In this document: piece by piece, positions 1 through 7,375 of the stretch
Position numbering within the stretch: position 1 is the first letter of the stretch
How the letters are laid out: every line of letters begins with the position of its first letter
From: Ruminococcaceae bacterium UBA3323
GTDB lineage: Bacteria > Bacillota > Clostridia > Oscillospirales > Acutalibacteraceae
Assembly (NCBI GenBank): GCA_002361935.1
Contig: DESD01000069.1
Location: 1-48,493 of the forward strand
Length of the DNA: 48,493 nt
Direction: 5' to 3'
Made by a program: the position numbers and the translations under genes
Notes under the pieces: generated by a model
Seen by the model: the letters and a program-made list of their open reading frames with translations, nothing else
Database searches by the model: none
What the model was told of the DNA's origin: nothing

Positions 1-10
1 TTTTTTCCAT
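1..10 (-). CDS. Start of an unknown CDS running off the left edge
   Basis: Only the first three codons (Met-Glu-Lys) are visible, reading leftward from an ATG at 10-8. The start is supported by an AGGAG Shine-Dalgarno at about 19-23, six to eight bases upstream. It lies directly after the structured leader and terminator at 30-186, so this is probably the gene that leader controls. The product cannot be named. Confidence 0.45.
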
Positions 11-29
11 ATTTTTCGCTCCTATAAAT

Positions 30-54
30 AAAAAATGCGCAGCCGAAGCTGCGC
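30..54 (-). terminator. Intrinsic terminator inside the leader
   Basis: GCGCAGC and GCTGCGC pair around a TTCG tetraloop (37-54) and are followed on the minus strand by ATTTTTT. The start codon of the next gene is only about 20 bases further on, which fits attenuation. Confidence 0.75.
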
Positions 55-186
55 CAAAAACGCATAGCTCCGATTTGCTGCGACACAAAACCTTACATAC
101 ACTAAGTGATAAAGTAGGAGTACGCATTTTTATCAAAAATAAAAATGTGCACTTAGTATATGCAAAAATATTCGGTTTTATGTCGC
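30..186 (-). ncRNA. Structured leader RNA with terminator
   Basis: The transcript predicted from the promoter at 193-221 would start near 186 and fold into one long hairpin. P1 pairs 174-186 with 80-92 (13 bp with one wobble). P2 pairs 150-163 with 96-108. P3 is an A/U-rich stem within 124-149. An unpaired 15-nt bulge at 109-123 contains CUCCUA, which is complementary to UAGGAG in the ribosome binding site of the next gene (19-24). A UUCG-capped terminator (37-54) precedes that site. I do not recognise it as a known riboswitch class. It could be a riboswitch, an attenuator or a free small RNA. Confidence 0.6.
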
Positions 187-192
187 ATACTT

Positions 193-221
193 ATTTTATC
201 ATAATCAAAATAAAAGGTCAA
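193..221 (-). promoter_or_regulatory. Promoter of the leader RNA
   Basis: On the minus strand, TTGACC (216-221) is followed by a 17-base spacer and TAAAAT (193-198). The expected transcription start, about 186, coincides with the first base of stem P1 of the leader. Confidence 0.7.
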
Positions 222-225
222 CAAA

Positions 226-255
226 AAAACCTCCCTCAGCGGAGGAAGGTTTAAT
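226..255 (-). terminator. Terminator of the aminopeptidase transcript
   Basis: A GC-rich hairpin built from TTCCTCC and GGGAGG is followed on the minus strand by a run of seven T residues. It lies immediately downstream of the stop codon at 262. Confidence 0.65.
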
Positions 256-261
256 GTTTTC

Positions 262-1662
262 TTATTTTGTAAAGAATGTGTAGAATGCTTTATAAGCCAT
301 ATAAACATCAATTTTGCTTACCATTTCGTATGGTGCATGCATGGAAAGAACAGGCACGCCGACATCAATTGTGTCTATATCAAGGTTGGCAACATACATG
401 GCAACTGTTCCACCGCCGCCTGCATCTACCTTTCCAAGCTCACCGCTCTGCCATAAAACATCGTTTTCTTCAAGCAGGGCTTTTACCCAGCTGACAAATT
501 CTGCGCTTGCGTCGCTTGTGCCGCTTTTGCCTCTCGATCCTGTGTACTTTGTTACGCAGACACCGCCGTTTACAATGCTTGCATTGTTCTTTTCAAAAAC
601 AGTGGACCATGTTGGGTCAAATGCTGCGTTAACATCGGCTGAAAGGCATTTGCTGTTTCTCATAACATCTCTGCCTGCAAAGCCTTCAAGGCGTGCAAGA
701 TCCTCAATAAAGTATTTCATATAGCTTGAATTTAAGCCTGTGTTGCCGTCACTTCCGATTTCTTCCTTATCTGTAAGAACGGTAATCGCAGTGTATTCAG
801 GCGCTTCATCAATATCAAGGATTGCTTCAAATGCAGGATAAGCGCAAACTCTGTCATCATGGCCGTATCCGCCGATAAGGCTTCTGTCAAAGCCGATGTC
901 ATCAACCGTAAAGGCAGGAACAAGCTCTAATTCTGCGGAAAGGAAATCCCTTTCAACAATGCCGTATTTTTCGTTAAGAAGCTTTAAGATATTAAGCTTA
1001 ACTCTCTCGCTCTCGGCGTCATCCTTAAAGGGGCGCGAGCCGATAACAACATTAAGCTCTTCGCCCTTTACAAGCTCATTCGGCTTTCTTGTGTACTGCT
1101 CATTTGCAAGATGGGGAAGAATATCGGTGATGCAGAACTTAGGCTCGCCTGCCTTTTCGCCGAGCTTGATATCTACATATGTTCCGTCATTTTTGCAGAT
1201 TCTTCCGTGCAGGGAAAGAGGAATGGCAACCCACTGATATTTTTTAACGCCGCCGTAATAGTGTGTTTTGAAGTAGGCGATGGAATTATCCTCATAAACG
1301 GGGCACTGTTTTAAATCAATTCTTGGGGAATCAATATGTGCTGCCGAAATACGCACACCCTCGTTAATAGGTCTTTTGCCCTTAATGCAAAGAATGATGG
1401 ATTTATTTCTGTTTAAAACATAAACCTTTTCGCCTGCTTTAAGCGGCGCACCGAATGGGTTAAAGGGTGTAAAGCCGGCCTTTTCGGCATTCTGCACTGC
1501 CCATTCTGCAACCTCCCGCTCTGTTTTGCAGTTAAAAAGAAAATCTTTGTAGCCTTCGCAGAAATCATCTGCTGCTTTAATGGTATCCTCACTTAAAGCA
1601 TCCATTCCGTTTTCTTTTTTGTAAAAAAGCTCTTTTTTAAGCTCTTTTGCTGTTTTACTCAT
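262..1662 (-). CDS. M18 family metalloaminopeptidase
   Basis: This is a cytoplasmic zinc aminopeptidase of family M18 (yeast aminopeptidase I / DNPEP type), which removes N-terminal, often acidic, residues from peptides. The length of 466 residues is normal for the family. Family metal-site motifs are visible in order: AAHIDSP with His109 and Asp111, GYGHDDR (265-271), DKEEIGSDGNTG (298-309), SADVNAAFD (341-349) and a C-terminal MHAPYE. The start at 1662 overlaps the stop of the upstream Sua5-CoaE gene by four bases (ATGA), so the two are probably translationally coupled. Family assignment is secure; substrate preference is not visible. Confidence 0.95.
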   Translation of the reverse strand: MSKTAKELKKELFYKKENGMDALSEDTIKAADDFCEGYKDFLFNCKTEREVAEWAVQNAEKAGFTPFNPFGAPLKAGEKVYVLNRNKSIILCIKGKRPINEGVRISAAHIDSPRIDLKQCPVYEDNSIAYFKTHYYGGVKKYQWVAIPLSLHGRICKNDGTYVDIKLGEKAGEPKFCITDILPHLANEQYTRKPNELVKGEELNVVIGSRPFKDDAESERVKLNILKLLNEKYGIVERDFLSAELELVPAFTVDDIGFDRSLIGGYGHDDRVCAYPAFEAILDIDEAPEYTAITVLTDKEEIGSDGNTGLNSSYMKYFIEDLARLEGFAGRDVMRNSKCLSADVNAAFDPTWSTVFEKNNASIVNGGVCVTKYTGSRGKSGTSDASAEFVSWVKALLEENDVLWQSGELGKVDAGGGGTVAMYVANLDIDTIDVGVPVLSMHAPYEMVSKIDVYMAYKAFYTFFTK

Positions 1663-3227
1663 AGTATTTCCTCCAATATATTACGAATTTGGTTTTTTAT
1701 ATCTCTTCCGTCATTGATAACGGTAAAATCTGAATTTTCTTTATAGAATTCTTCGCTTTTTTGAGCATTCATTCGTGCCTCTGCCTGCCCGGCGGTAATA
1801 CCGTCACGCTCCATAATGCGTTTTTTGCGTATTTCGGCAGGTGCAATAACTGCGATTGTTTTGTAGCACTGCTCATTTCCTCTGCATTCAAAAAGCAGTG
1901 GTGCGTCGAAAACGCTTGGGAATTCTGCATCTTTTTTGCATAATTCAATAATTGCAGGGTGTGTAATGGAATTTAAAAGCTCGGTATTTTCTTTGCTTGC
2001 AAATGCTCTGTCTGCAAGAAGCTGCCTGTTTAAAATTCCGTTTTCAATTATATCATTGCCAAATTCCTTTGCTAATATAGAAAGGTACGGTGAATTTTTT
2101 TCGGTAACCCTTCTTGCATAAAGGTCCGTATCCAGAATATGAAAGCCAAGCTCTTTAAGGTATTTGCCAACGTAGCCCTTGCCTGCGCCTGTCTGCCCTG
2201 TCAGCCCGATTGTAAACGGCTTTTCAAGGTCGATTATGCAAAACGCGGCGGCTCTTATCAGCCTGTTATAAACTGCCATTCCCACTCCGTCTTTATGCGG
2301 AATTCTTGCGTAAACCTTTTTTGCGCCCATCTCGTCAAGCTGCCGCAGAGCGTCAAACAGCTCCTTTGCCTGTGAAATATCGTCATTTTCTTTGCCGAAT
2401 GTAACCTTTGGGATATTGATATCATCGTTTTCAAAGCACAGCGCAAAGGCATCTTTTTTTGCATTAACGAAGCTTTCGTATTTTTCCTTAGAGGCATTCA
2501 CAAGCATAACCCTTGCTTTCGGAGCATAATGCTTGTATTTCATACCCGGGGAAGCGGCAACCTCGTTGTTTTTCATTCCCTCAAGAACGGCAGGGGCCAC
2601 AGCAACAGGCCCGATAACGCGTTCAAGCATTTCTTTTGTTATTGCACCCGGTCGCAAAATGGTAGGTGTATCCGTGGCAAGAGTTATAACGGTTGATTCA
2701 ACGCCGAATTCGCAGTCTTCGCCGCAGAGAATAGCGTCAATTTTTCCGTTCATATCGTCAATAACATGCCTTGCTCTTGTCGGACTGGGCAGTCCGCTTG
2801 TGTTTGCGCTTGGTGCGGCAATCGGCTTTCCTGCTGCCCTTATCAGCGCTCTTGCAGTCTTGCTCTGCGGCATACGGATTGCAACTGTATCAAGTCCGCC
2901 GCTTACCGTATTGCCGATTTTATCGCTTTTCGGCAAAATGATTGTTAACGGGGCAGGGAAAAAGTTGTCCATTAAAGCCTGCGCCGTTGGTGTAACCTCT
3001 TTTACAAGCGGAATGATGTCTTTCTTTTCCGCTATGTGAACAATTAATGGGTTATCGCTCGGTCTGCCCTTTGCACGGTAGATGCTTTTAACGGCTTCAT
3101 CGTTCAGCGCATCTGCACCTAAACCGTAAACGGTTTCGGTAGGAAATGCAACAAGTCCGCCGTTTCTTAAAATTTCACCTGCAAGGGCAATGTCATATTC
3201 ACTTGTAGATAAAATTTTTGTTTCCAT
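1659..3227 (-). CDS. Sua5/YrdC-dephospho-CoA kinase fusion protein
   Basis: Two enzymes are joined in one frame. Residues about 1-335 are L-threonylcarbamoyladenylate synthase, which makes the precursor of tRNA t6A37 from threonine, bicarbonate and ATP. The YrdC motifs PTETVYGLG (29-37) and KGRPSDNPL (53-61) are followed by the smaller C-terminal Sua5 domain. Residues about 338-522 are dephospho-CoA kinase (CoaE), the last step of coenzyme A synthesis, with Walker A GLTGQTGAGKG (341-351), DTDLYARRV and the DAPLLFE segment. No stop codon or internal start with a good ribosome binding site separates them. The gene is coupled to the aminopeptidase by a four-base overlap. Both domains look intact, so this is a bifunctional protein rather than a decayed one. 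Confidence 0.93.
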   Translation of the reverse strand: METKILSTSEYDIALAGEILRNGGLVAFPTETVYGLGADALNDEAVKSIYRAKGRPSDNPLIVHIAEKKDIIPLVKEVTPTAQALMDNFFPAPLTIILPKSDKIGNTVSGGLDTVAIRMPQSKTARALIRAAGKPIAAPSANTSGLPSPTRARHVIDDMNGKIDAILCGEDCEFGVESTVITLATDTPTILRPGAITKEMLERVIGPVAVAPAVLEGMKNNEVAASPGMKYKHYAPKARVMLVNASKEKYESFVNAKKDAFALCFENDDINIPKVTFGKENDDISQAKELFDALRQLDEMGAKKVYARIPHKDGVGMAVYNRLIRAAAFCIIDLEKPFTIGLTGQTGAGKGYVGKYLKELGFHILDTDLYARRVTEKNSPYLSILAKEFGNDIIENGILNRQLLADRAFASKENTELLNSITHPAIIELCKKDAEFPSVFDAPLLFECRGNEQCYKTIAVIAPAEIRKKRIMERDGITAGQAEARMNAQKSEEFYKENSDFTVINDGRDIKNQIRNILEEIL

Positions 3228-3239
3228 AAAGTCAATAAA

Positions 3240-3382
3240 CCTCAGAACCGCCCTTGTGAAAGGGAGGTGTCTGCACTTTGTGCAGACGGAGGGATTCCTT
3301 TCCGTTAAATAACCTTTGTGCCTCCCTTTAACCGGGGAGGCCGATGTATGATTTTATACGTTCCTCCGTTGACAATGGAGGA
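3240..3382. repeat. Intergenic palindromic repeat cluster
   Basis: This spacer holds several short inverted repeats: CCCTTGTGAAAGGG (3251-3264), GTCTGC..GCAGAC (3269-3287), GCCTCCC..GGGGAGGC (3320-3341) and TCCTCC..GGAGGA (3362-3382). The pattern resembles the small GC-rich intergenic repeats common in gut Clostridia, which I recall from general knowledge and did not check. The last hairpin may also terminate the gene ending at 3384. No coding sequence is seen. Confidence 0.6.
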
Positions 3383-3383
3383 T

Positions 3384-4094
3384 TCAATATAATTCTGAAA
3401 ACTTTTTGTTTGAAAGCTCAAAAAACTCTTTAGGTGTTGTTTCTTTTTGTATTCCCAGTTTTTCTGCGGTGGAATACCAAATTAAATATTTATCAAGAGG
3501 GATACAGCTTTTTACTTTAATATGTTCGCCGTCTCTTAACAACAGCCCGTCTTTTGCTAGTTTCTCTGCATCAAAATAGAATCTTGCTCCGGGTATGTAT
3601 TTTTGGTTAACGGCAATGTCAATTTTATGCTTCTGTTTTGATGCTGTTATAATTTCATTATTTTGAAACAGCATGGAAAGCATTACATAATCTGAAAAAT
3701 CCTCAATATCTCCAAGCTGCGCACCTATCGGTTCTTTTTCCCAATTCAGATTTTCGTCTTTCAATATGTTCCACGATTTCAGTTTGCCGCATTCCAATAT
3801 ACTGTTAAGATTTTCAATCGGTGTACTGTGCACCATTACATTTGTTTCATACTCCCGAAGAAAACACTCATTAAATTTGTGATTGCCGTAAAGGATTTTA
3901 GCCAAAGCAATATCTGACTGCTTCACATCCAAATCAATCTGAACATTACTGCCATTGTAAAAATCAATCAAATCGCATAAATCATAATACCAATACTTAT
4001 AGCTTTTACTTATTTTAAGTGTGTAAACACCATTTTCATTACAGCAAAACTGATTGTATTCTGTTGAATCGGTTAGCCTACATCTAATTTTCAT
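3384..4094 (-). CDS. ADP-ribosyltransferase-like protein (DarT-like, tentative)
   Basis: The 236-residue protein has no signal peptide or membrane segment. An N-terminal part (1-80) is not recognised. From residue 87 the segment VMVHSTPIENLNSILECG matches the pattern of NAD-binding motif 1 in KptA/DarT-like ADP-ribosyltransferases (His-x-Thr, then Asn...Ile-Leu-x-x-Gly). ARFYFDAEKL (170-179) and a later IPLDKYLIWY segment (198-207) fit the same fold loosely. No DarG-like macrodomain antitoxin is adjacent; the next gene upstream is a Nudix hydrolase, and some Nudix enzymes act on ADP-ribose. The function is inferred from motifs only, and a conserved protein of another kind remains possible. 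Confidence 0.45.
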   Translation of the reverse strand: MKIRCRLTDSTEYNQFCCNENGVYTLKISKSYKYWYYDLCDLIDFYNGSNVQIDLDVKQSDIALAKILYGNHKFNECFLREYETNVMVHSTPIENLNSILECGKLKSWNILKDENLNWEKEPIGAQLGDIEDFSDYVMLSMLFQNNEIITASKQKHKIDIAVNQKYIPGARFYFDAEKLAKDGLLLRDGEHIKVKSCIPLDKYLIWYSTAEKLGIQKETTPKEFFELSNKKFSELY

Positions 4095-4132
4095 TATATG
4101 ATTTCCTTGAAAAGTTATTGAAATTCTGCGGT

Positions 4133-4561
4133 TTATATTATCCCGTTTTCTTTTGCTTTTTGTATAAGCTTAGGCTGAATTTCGGGATACGTCCAGTTAT
4201 CAACAAGTTCGTCTGTAAGAATAATTTTCTCTATTTCACTGTGCAGTTCTTTTTCAAATGCAGTTATCTCAGCATAATAAAGCATACCGAAGGTTTCTTC
4301 GCCGTTAAAATTATCCGGTGCTGTTACAGAATATACGCAAACAGGCTTTATATTAAATTCTGCTGCGCCTGTTTCTTCGTATAACTCTCTTTTGGCAGTA
4401 TCAAGAATATTTTCGCCTGTTTCCCTGTGACCGCCTGGAACCTCAAATGTATTTCTTTTCTTATGCTTACAGAAAACCCATTTTCCGTTAGATTTTGAAA
4501 TGATAACAGCAAAGTTAAGCAATTCATCTGCAACAGAATCATAAAATTTTACTTCAGTCAT
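4133..4561 (-). CDS. Nudix hydrolase
   Basis: This is a 142-residue Nudix pyrophosphohydrolase. The Nudix box is complete at residues 44-66 (G-x5-E-x7-REUxEExGU), carrying the metal-binding glutamates Glu62 and Glu63. Members cleave nucleoside diphosphates linked to another group, such as NTPs, ADP-ribose or nucleotide sugars; the substrate cannot be read from the sequence. The start at 4561 is chosen because GGAG lies about seven bases upstream and the preceding gene stops at 4563; a longer frame upstream would overlap that gene. It ends 38 bases before the ADP-ribosyltransferase-like gene, so the two may be cotranscribed. Confidence 0.9.
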   Translation of the reverse strand: MTEVKFYDSVADELLNFAVIISKSNGKWVFCKHKKRNTFEVPGGHRETGENILDTAKRELYEETGAAEFNIKPVCVYSVTAPDNFNGEETFGMLYYAEITAFEKELHSEIEKIILTDELVDNWTYPEIQPKLIQKAKENGII

Positions 4562-4562
4562 T

Positions 4563-4952
4563 TTAGCTCTCCATAGCTTTAATCTTTTCGGCAAGCGTAT
4601 TAATAGTCTGCTCAAAATTCGCATTTAACTCAGAATGCTTATGATTTTCCGGACTGCATTTATTAAGTGCGTTTTTTGCGTTCAGATATTCTTTGCCTAT
4701 GCTACCGGATTCGGAAAACTTCTTAAAAGAGCCGAAATTTATTTTGATATTAATCATAATGGTCAACATCATTATTGCGACTATAATTGCTGTTACAACT
4801 AAGAATAAGTTTTCATTATCCATTGTTTTTAAGATGGCAAAAACCAAAACGGCAATTTCAATAATGTCAATCACAAGTTGGGTTAATGCAAATTTTTTAA
4901 AACGCTTTTTATGAGTTATTATAAATGCTTCAACAATATCCAAATCATTCAT
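4563..4952 (-). CDS. Small two-helix membrane protein
   Basis: This 129-residue protein is not recognised. It has a basic N-terminal stretch (THKKRFKKF), two adjacent hydrophobic helices (about residues 27-43 and 50-68) and a polar, charged C-terminal half that may form a helix. This predicts a membrane hairpin with a soluble tail. It sits two bases downstream of prfA and one base upstream of the Nudix gene, so it is probably translated from the same message. No function can be assigned. Confidence 0.75.
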   Translation of the reverse strand: MNDLDIVEAFIITHKKRFKKFALTQLVIDIIEIAVLVFAILKTMDNENLFLVVTAIIVAIMMLTIMINIKINFGSFKKFSESGSIGKEYLNAKNALNKCSPENHKHSELNANFEQTINTLAEKIKAMES

Positions 4953-4954
4953 AA

Positions 4955-6028
4955 TTATTCCTCGCTGGCTTTCAGCTTTTCTGCGGTATCGGCTGTGATA
5001 AGAGCGTCAATCAGCTCATCAAGGTCACCGTTGAGCATCTGTTCAATTTTATATAGAGTCAGTCCGATTCTATGGTCTGAAATTCTTCCCTGCGGGTAGT
5101 TATATGTGCGTATTCTTTCGCTTCTGTCGCCTGTGCCAACCTGCGACTTACGCTCGCCTGCAATTTCGGCATCATGCTTTGCCTTTTCGGCATCATAAAG
5201 CCTTGAACGAAGCACCTTCATTGCCTTTTCCTTGTTTTTATGCTGGCTTCGTTCGTCCTGGCACTCAACAACCGTGCCTGTAGGAATATGTGTAATTCGG
5301 ATTGCAGAGGAGGTTTTGTTGATGTGCTGTCCGCCTGCACCGCTTGAACGGAAGGTATCTATCTGCAAGTCCTTTTCGTTCAGCTCAAAATCAATATCCT
5401 CTGCTTCAGGGAGCACGGCAACAGTAACTGTAGATGTATGAATTCGCCCCTGGCTTTCTGTTTCGGGAACACGCTGAACCCTGTGAACGCCGCTTTCAAA
5501 TTTGAAACGGCTGTATGCGCCGTCGCCCTCAACGGAAAAACTGATTTCCTTGTATCCGCCGAGCCCTGTTTCGTTTGCGTTCAGCACCTCGGTTTTAAAG
5601 CCTTTTGCTTCGGCATACATGGAATACATACGGAAAAGAACGCCTGCAAAAAGAGCGCTTTCCTCTCCGCCTGCGCCGCCTCGGATTTCGATGATAACAT
5701 TCCTGTCATCATTAGGATCACGGGGTAAAAGAAGAATTTTAAGCTCTTCGGAAATTCTTTCAATATCCTCCTTGCTCTGTTCAAATTCTTCTTTAACCAT
5801 TTCGGCAAACTCAGTGTCCAGGCCACCCTCGTCAAGCATAGCACGGCTTTCCTCGTTTGCTTCCTTCGCTTTCTTGTATTCACGGAATTTTTCAACAACG
5901 GGGGTAAGCTGCTTCATTTCCTTCATCAGCTTTGTATACTGCTCCTGATCGGTAACAATTTCAGGTTGGCAGACCAAATCGTTTACCTCTTCAAATCTTT
6001 TTTCAACTTCAGTTAATTTATCAAACAT
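4955..6028 (-). CDS. prfA: Peptide chain release factor 1
   Basis: RF1 recognises UAA and UAG in the ribosomal A site and triggers release of the finished protein. From the ATG at 6028 the protein has 357 residues, typical for RF1. The stop-codon reading motif is PET (188-190), the Firmicutes form of the RF1 P-x-T, and the catalytic GGQ is at 232-234 within SSGAGGQHINKTSS. I chose the ATG at 6028 over the in-frame GTG at 6037 because AAGGTG lies about seven bases before the ATG. The start overlaps the DUF951 stop by eight bases, indicating coupled translation. Confidence 0.97.
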   Translation of the reverse strand: MFDKLTEVEKRFEEVNDLVCQPEIVTDQEQYTKLMKEMKQLTPVVEKFREYKKAKEANEESRAMLDEGGLDTEFAEMVKEEFEQSKEDIERISEELKILLLPRDPNDDRNVIIEIRGGAGGEESALFAGVLFRMYSMYAEAKGFKTEVLNANETGLGGYKEISFSVEGDGAYSRFKFESGVHRVQRVPETESQGRIHTSTVTVAVLPEAEDIDFELNEKDLQIDTFRSSGAGGQHINKTSSAIRITHIPTGTVVECQDERSQHKNKEKAMKVLRSRLYDAEKAKHDAEIAGERKSQVGTGDRSERIRTYNYPQGRISDHRIGLTLYKIEQMLNGDLDELIDALITADTAEKLKASEE

Positions 6029-6200
6029 TTTTAACACCTTTTATATTTTTTTCTGCTTTAATTCTCGGAACCATAACTTCTCTGCCGCAGTTGGTGCATT
6101 TAAGCTTATAGTCTACACCAAGGCGCAGCAGTTCAAATTCTCTGCAGCCGCAGGGGTGGGGCTTTTTCATAATCAGGATATCGTGAAGCTTTAGTTCCAT
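6021..6200 (-). CDS. DUF951 family zinc-ribbon-like protein
   Basis: This 59-residue protein matches the DUF951 family: LKLHDILIMKKPHPCGC near the start, then CTNCGREVMVPR. Four cysteines in C-x-C and C-x-x-C arrangement suggest a small metal-binding or rubredoxin-like knuckle. The function of the family is unknown. The start at 6200 is supported by AAAGGTGA about six bases upstream, better than the in-frame GTG at 6209. It leads the prfA operon. Confidence 0.85.
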   Translation of the reverse strand: MELKLHDILIMKKPHPCGCREFELLRLGVDYKLKCTNCGREVMVPRIKAEKNIKGVKNV

Positions 6201-6243
6201 AAATTTCACCTTTATTCATTATTTATACTTATTAATATGCTCT

Positions 6244-6272
6244 ATTGTAGCACAATTACCATTTGTTTACAA
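6244..6272 (-). promoter_or_regulatory. Promoter of the DUF951-prfA operon
   Basis: On the minus strand TTGTAA (6267-6272), a 17-base spacer and TACAAT (6244-6249) form a good sigma-A type promoter about 45 bases before the DUF951 start. Confidence 0.6.
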
Positions 6273-6332
6273 CATAATTAAGCCGAACTTTGCATATATA
6301 TACATTACAAAGTAAATAAAGAGAGTGATGTT

Positions 6333-7247
6333 ATGATTTTTTATCCGGAGGGGCAAAACGAAGCCCTGCAGCGAAAATTTGATTCGCTGGAGGATGTTAA
6401 AACGGCAATGATGAACGGAACAGTTATCGAATCAAAGGTTCTTTTGTGTGACAGTGAGCATAATCTTCATGTTGATCTGGGGATTATCAGAGGAATGATA
6501 CCGAGGGAAGAAGGAGCTATCGGAATAGATGACGGCTCAACAAGAGATATTGCGCTGATTTCCAAGGTTAATAAGCCCGTTTGCTTTACCATTCTTGGTT
6601 TTCAGCGTGATGATTTCGGGAATATCAGTGCAATTCTTTCAAGAAAAGCAGTTCAGCTTGGCTGCAAGAAGAATTTTATTGATCTTCTTACTGTCGGCGA
6701 TATTATAAATGCAAGGGTAACACATCTTGAAAAATTCGGTGCTTTTATTGATATAGGTGCAGGAATCAATGCGTTGATTCCGATTGATATGCTTTCTGTT
6801 TCCAGAATCAATCATCCCCGTGAAAGGCTGTATGAGGGAGAGGATATAAAGGTTGTTTTAAGGAAAAGGGAGCCTGAAAAGCTTACATTTTCACTTAAGG
6901 AGCTGCTTGGCACATGGAAAGAAAATGCCGCACTTTTTAAGCCGGGAGAAACCGTTACTGGCACGGTAAGAAGCATAGAGCCTTATGGCGTATTTGTTGA
7001 ACTTATGCCGAATCTGGCAGGGCTTGCCGAGCCCTGTGACTATCTTTTTGAGGGGCAGCAGGTTGCTGTTTATATCAAATCCGTTCTTCCGGATAAAATG
7101 AAAATAAAGCTGGTTATTGTTGAGGCTTTTGATGAAGCCAAGATGGCAGAGGAGCTTACATATTTTGTGCAGTCCGAGCATATAGAGCGCTTTGAATATT
7201 CAACTCCCAATGCTCCAAAGGAAATTTCAACTGTTTTTGACGAATAA
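6333..7247 (+). CDS. S1 RNA-binding domain protein
   Basis: The 304-residue protein is built of three S1-type OB folds: about residues 28-100 (degenerate), 120-192 with the classic VTHLEKFGAFIDIG pattern, and 205-268 with VTGTVRSIEPYGVFVEL. It resembles a shortened paralogue of ribosomal protein S1 and probably binds single-stranded RNA, possibly on the ribosome or in RNA turnover. It is shorter than full-length S1 proteins and has no extra catalytic domain. It stands alone, divergent from the prfA operon, with a GAGAG ribosome binding site before the ATG. Confidence 0.85.
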   Translation: MIFYPEGQNEALQRKFDSLEDVKTAMMNGTVIESKVLLCDSEHNLHVDLGIIRGMIPREEGAIGIDDGSTRDIALISKVNKPVCFTILGFQRDDFGNISAILSRKAVQLGCKKNFIDLLTVGDIINARVTHLEKFGAFIDIGAGINALIPIDMLSVSRINHPRERLYEGEDIKVVLRKREPEKLTFSLKELLGTWKENAALFKPGETVTGTVRSIEPYGVFVELMPNLAGLAEPCDYLFEGQQVAVYIKSVLPDKMKIKLVIVEAFDEAKMAEELTYFVQSEHIERFEYSTPNAPKEISTVFDE

Positions 7248-7375
7248 ATTTAAAATTTTTCTTGACATTATTGATTTTAGTGTTAATATAAGAGCCAAGA
7301 AAACCAAGGTCGGCATAAAAATACAGTTGTTGAAGATGAAGCTTATGCCGGTTTCTGATGAAACGGAGGATGTTT

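Noticed and set aside
3240..3382. CRISPR-like array from the repeated CCTCC/GGAGG units
   Set aside because: The units differ in sequence and spacing and form individual hairpins; there is no constant direct repeat with unique spacers. No CRISPR array was seen elsewhere either.
5502..5948. A 148-codon plus-strand frame antisense to prfA
   Set aside because: It is fully inside a secure gene on the other strand, has no ribosome binding site and is serine-rich low-complexity, as expected of an antisense shadow.
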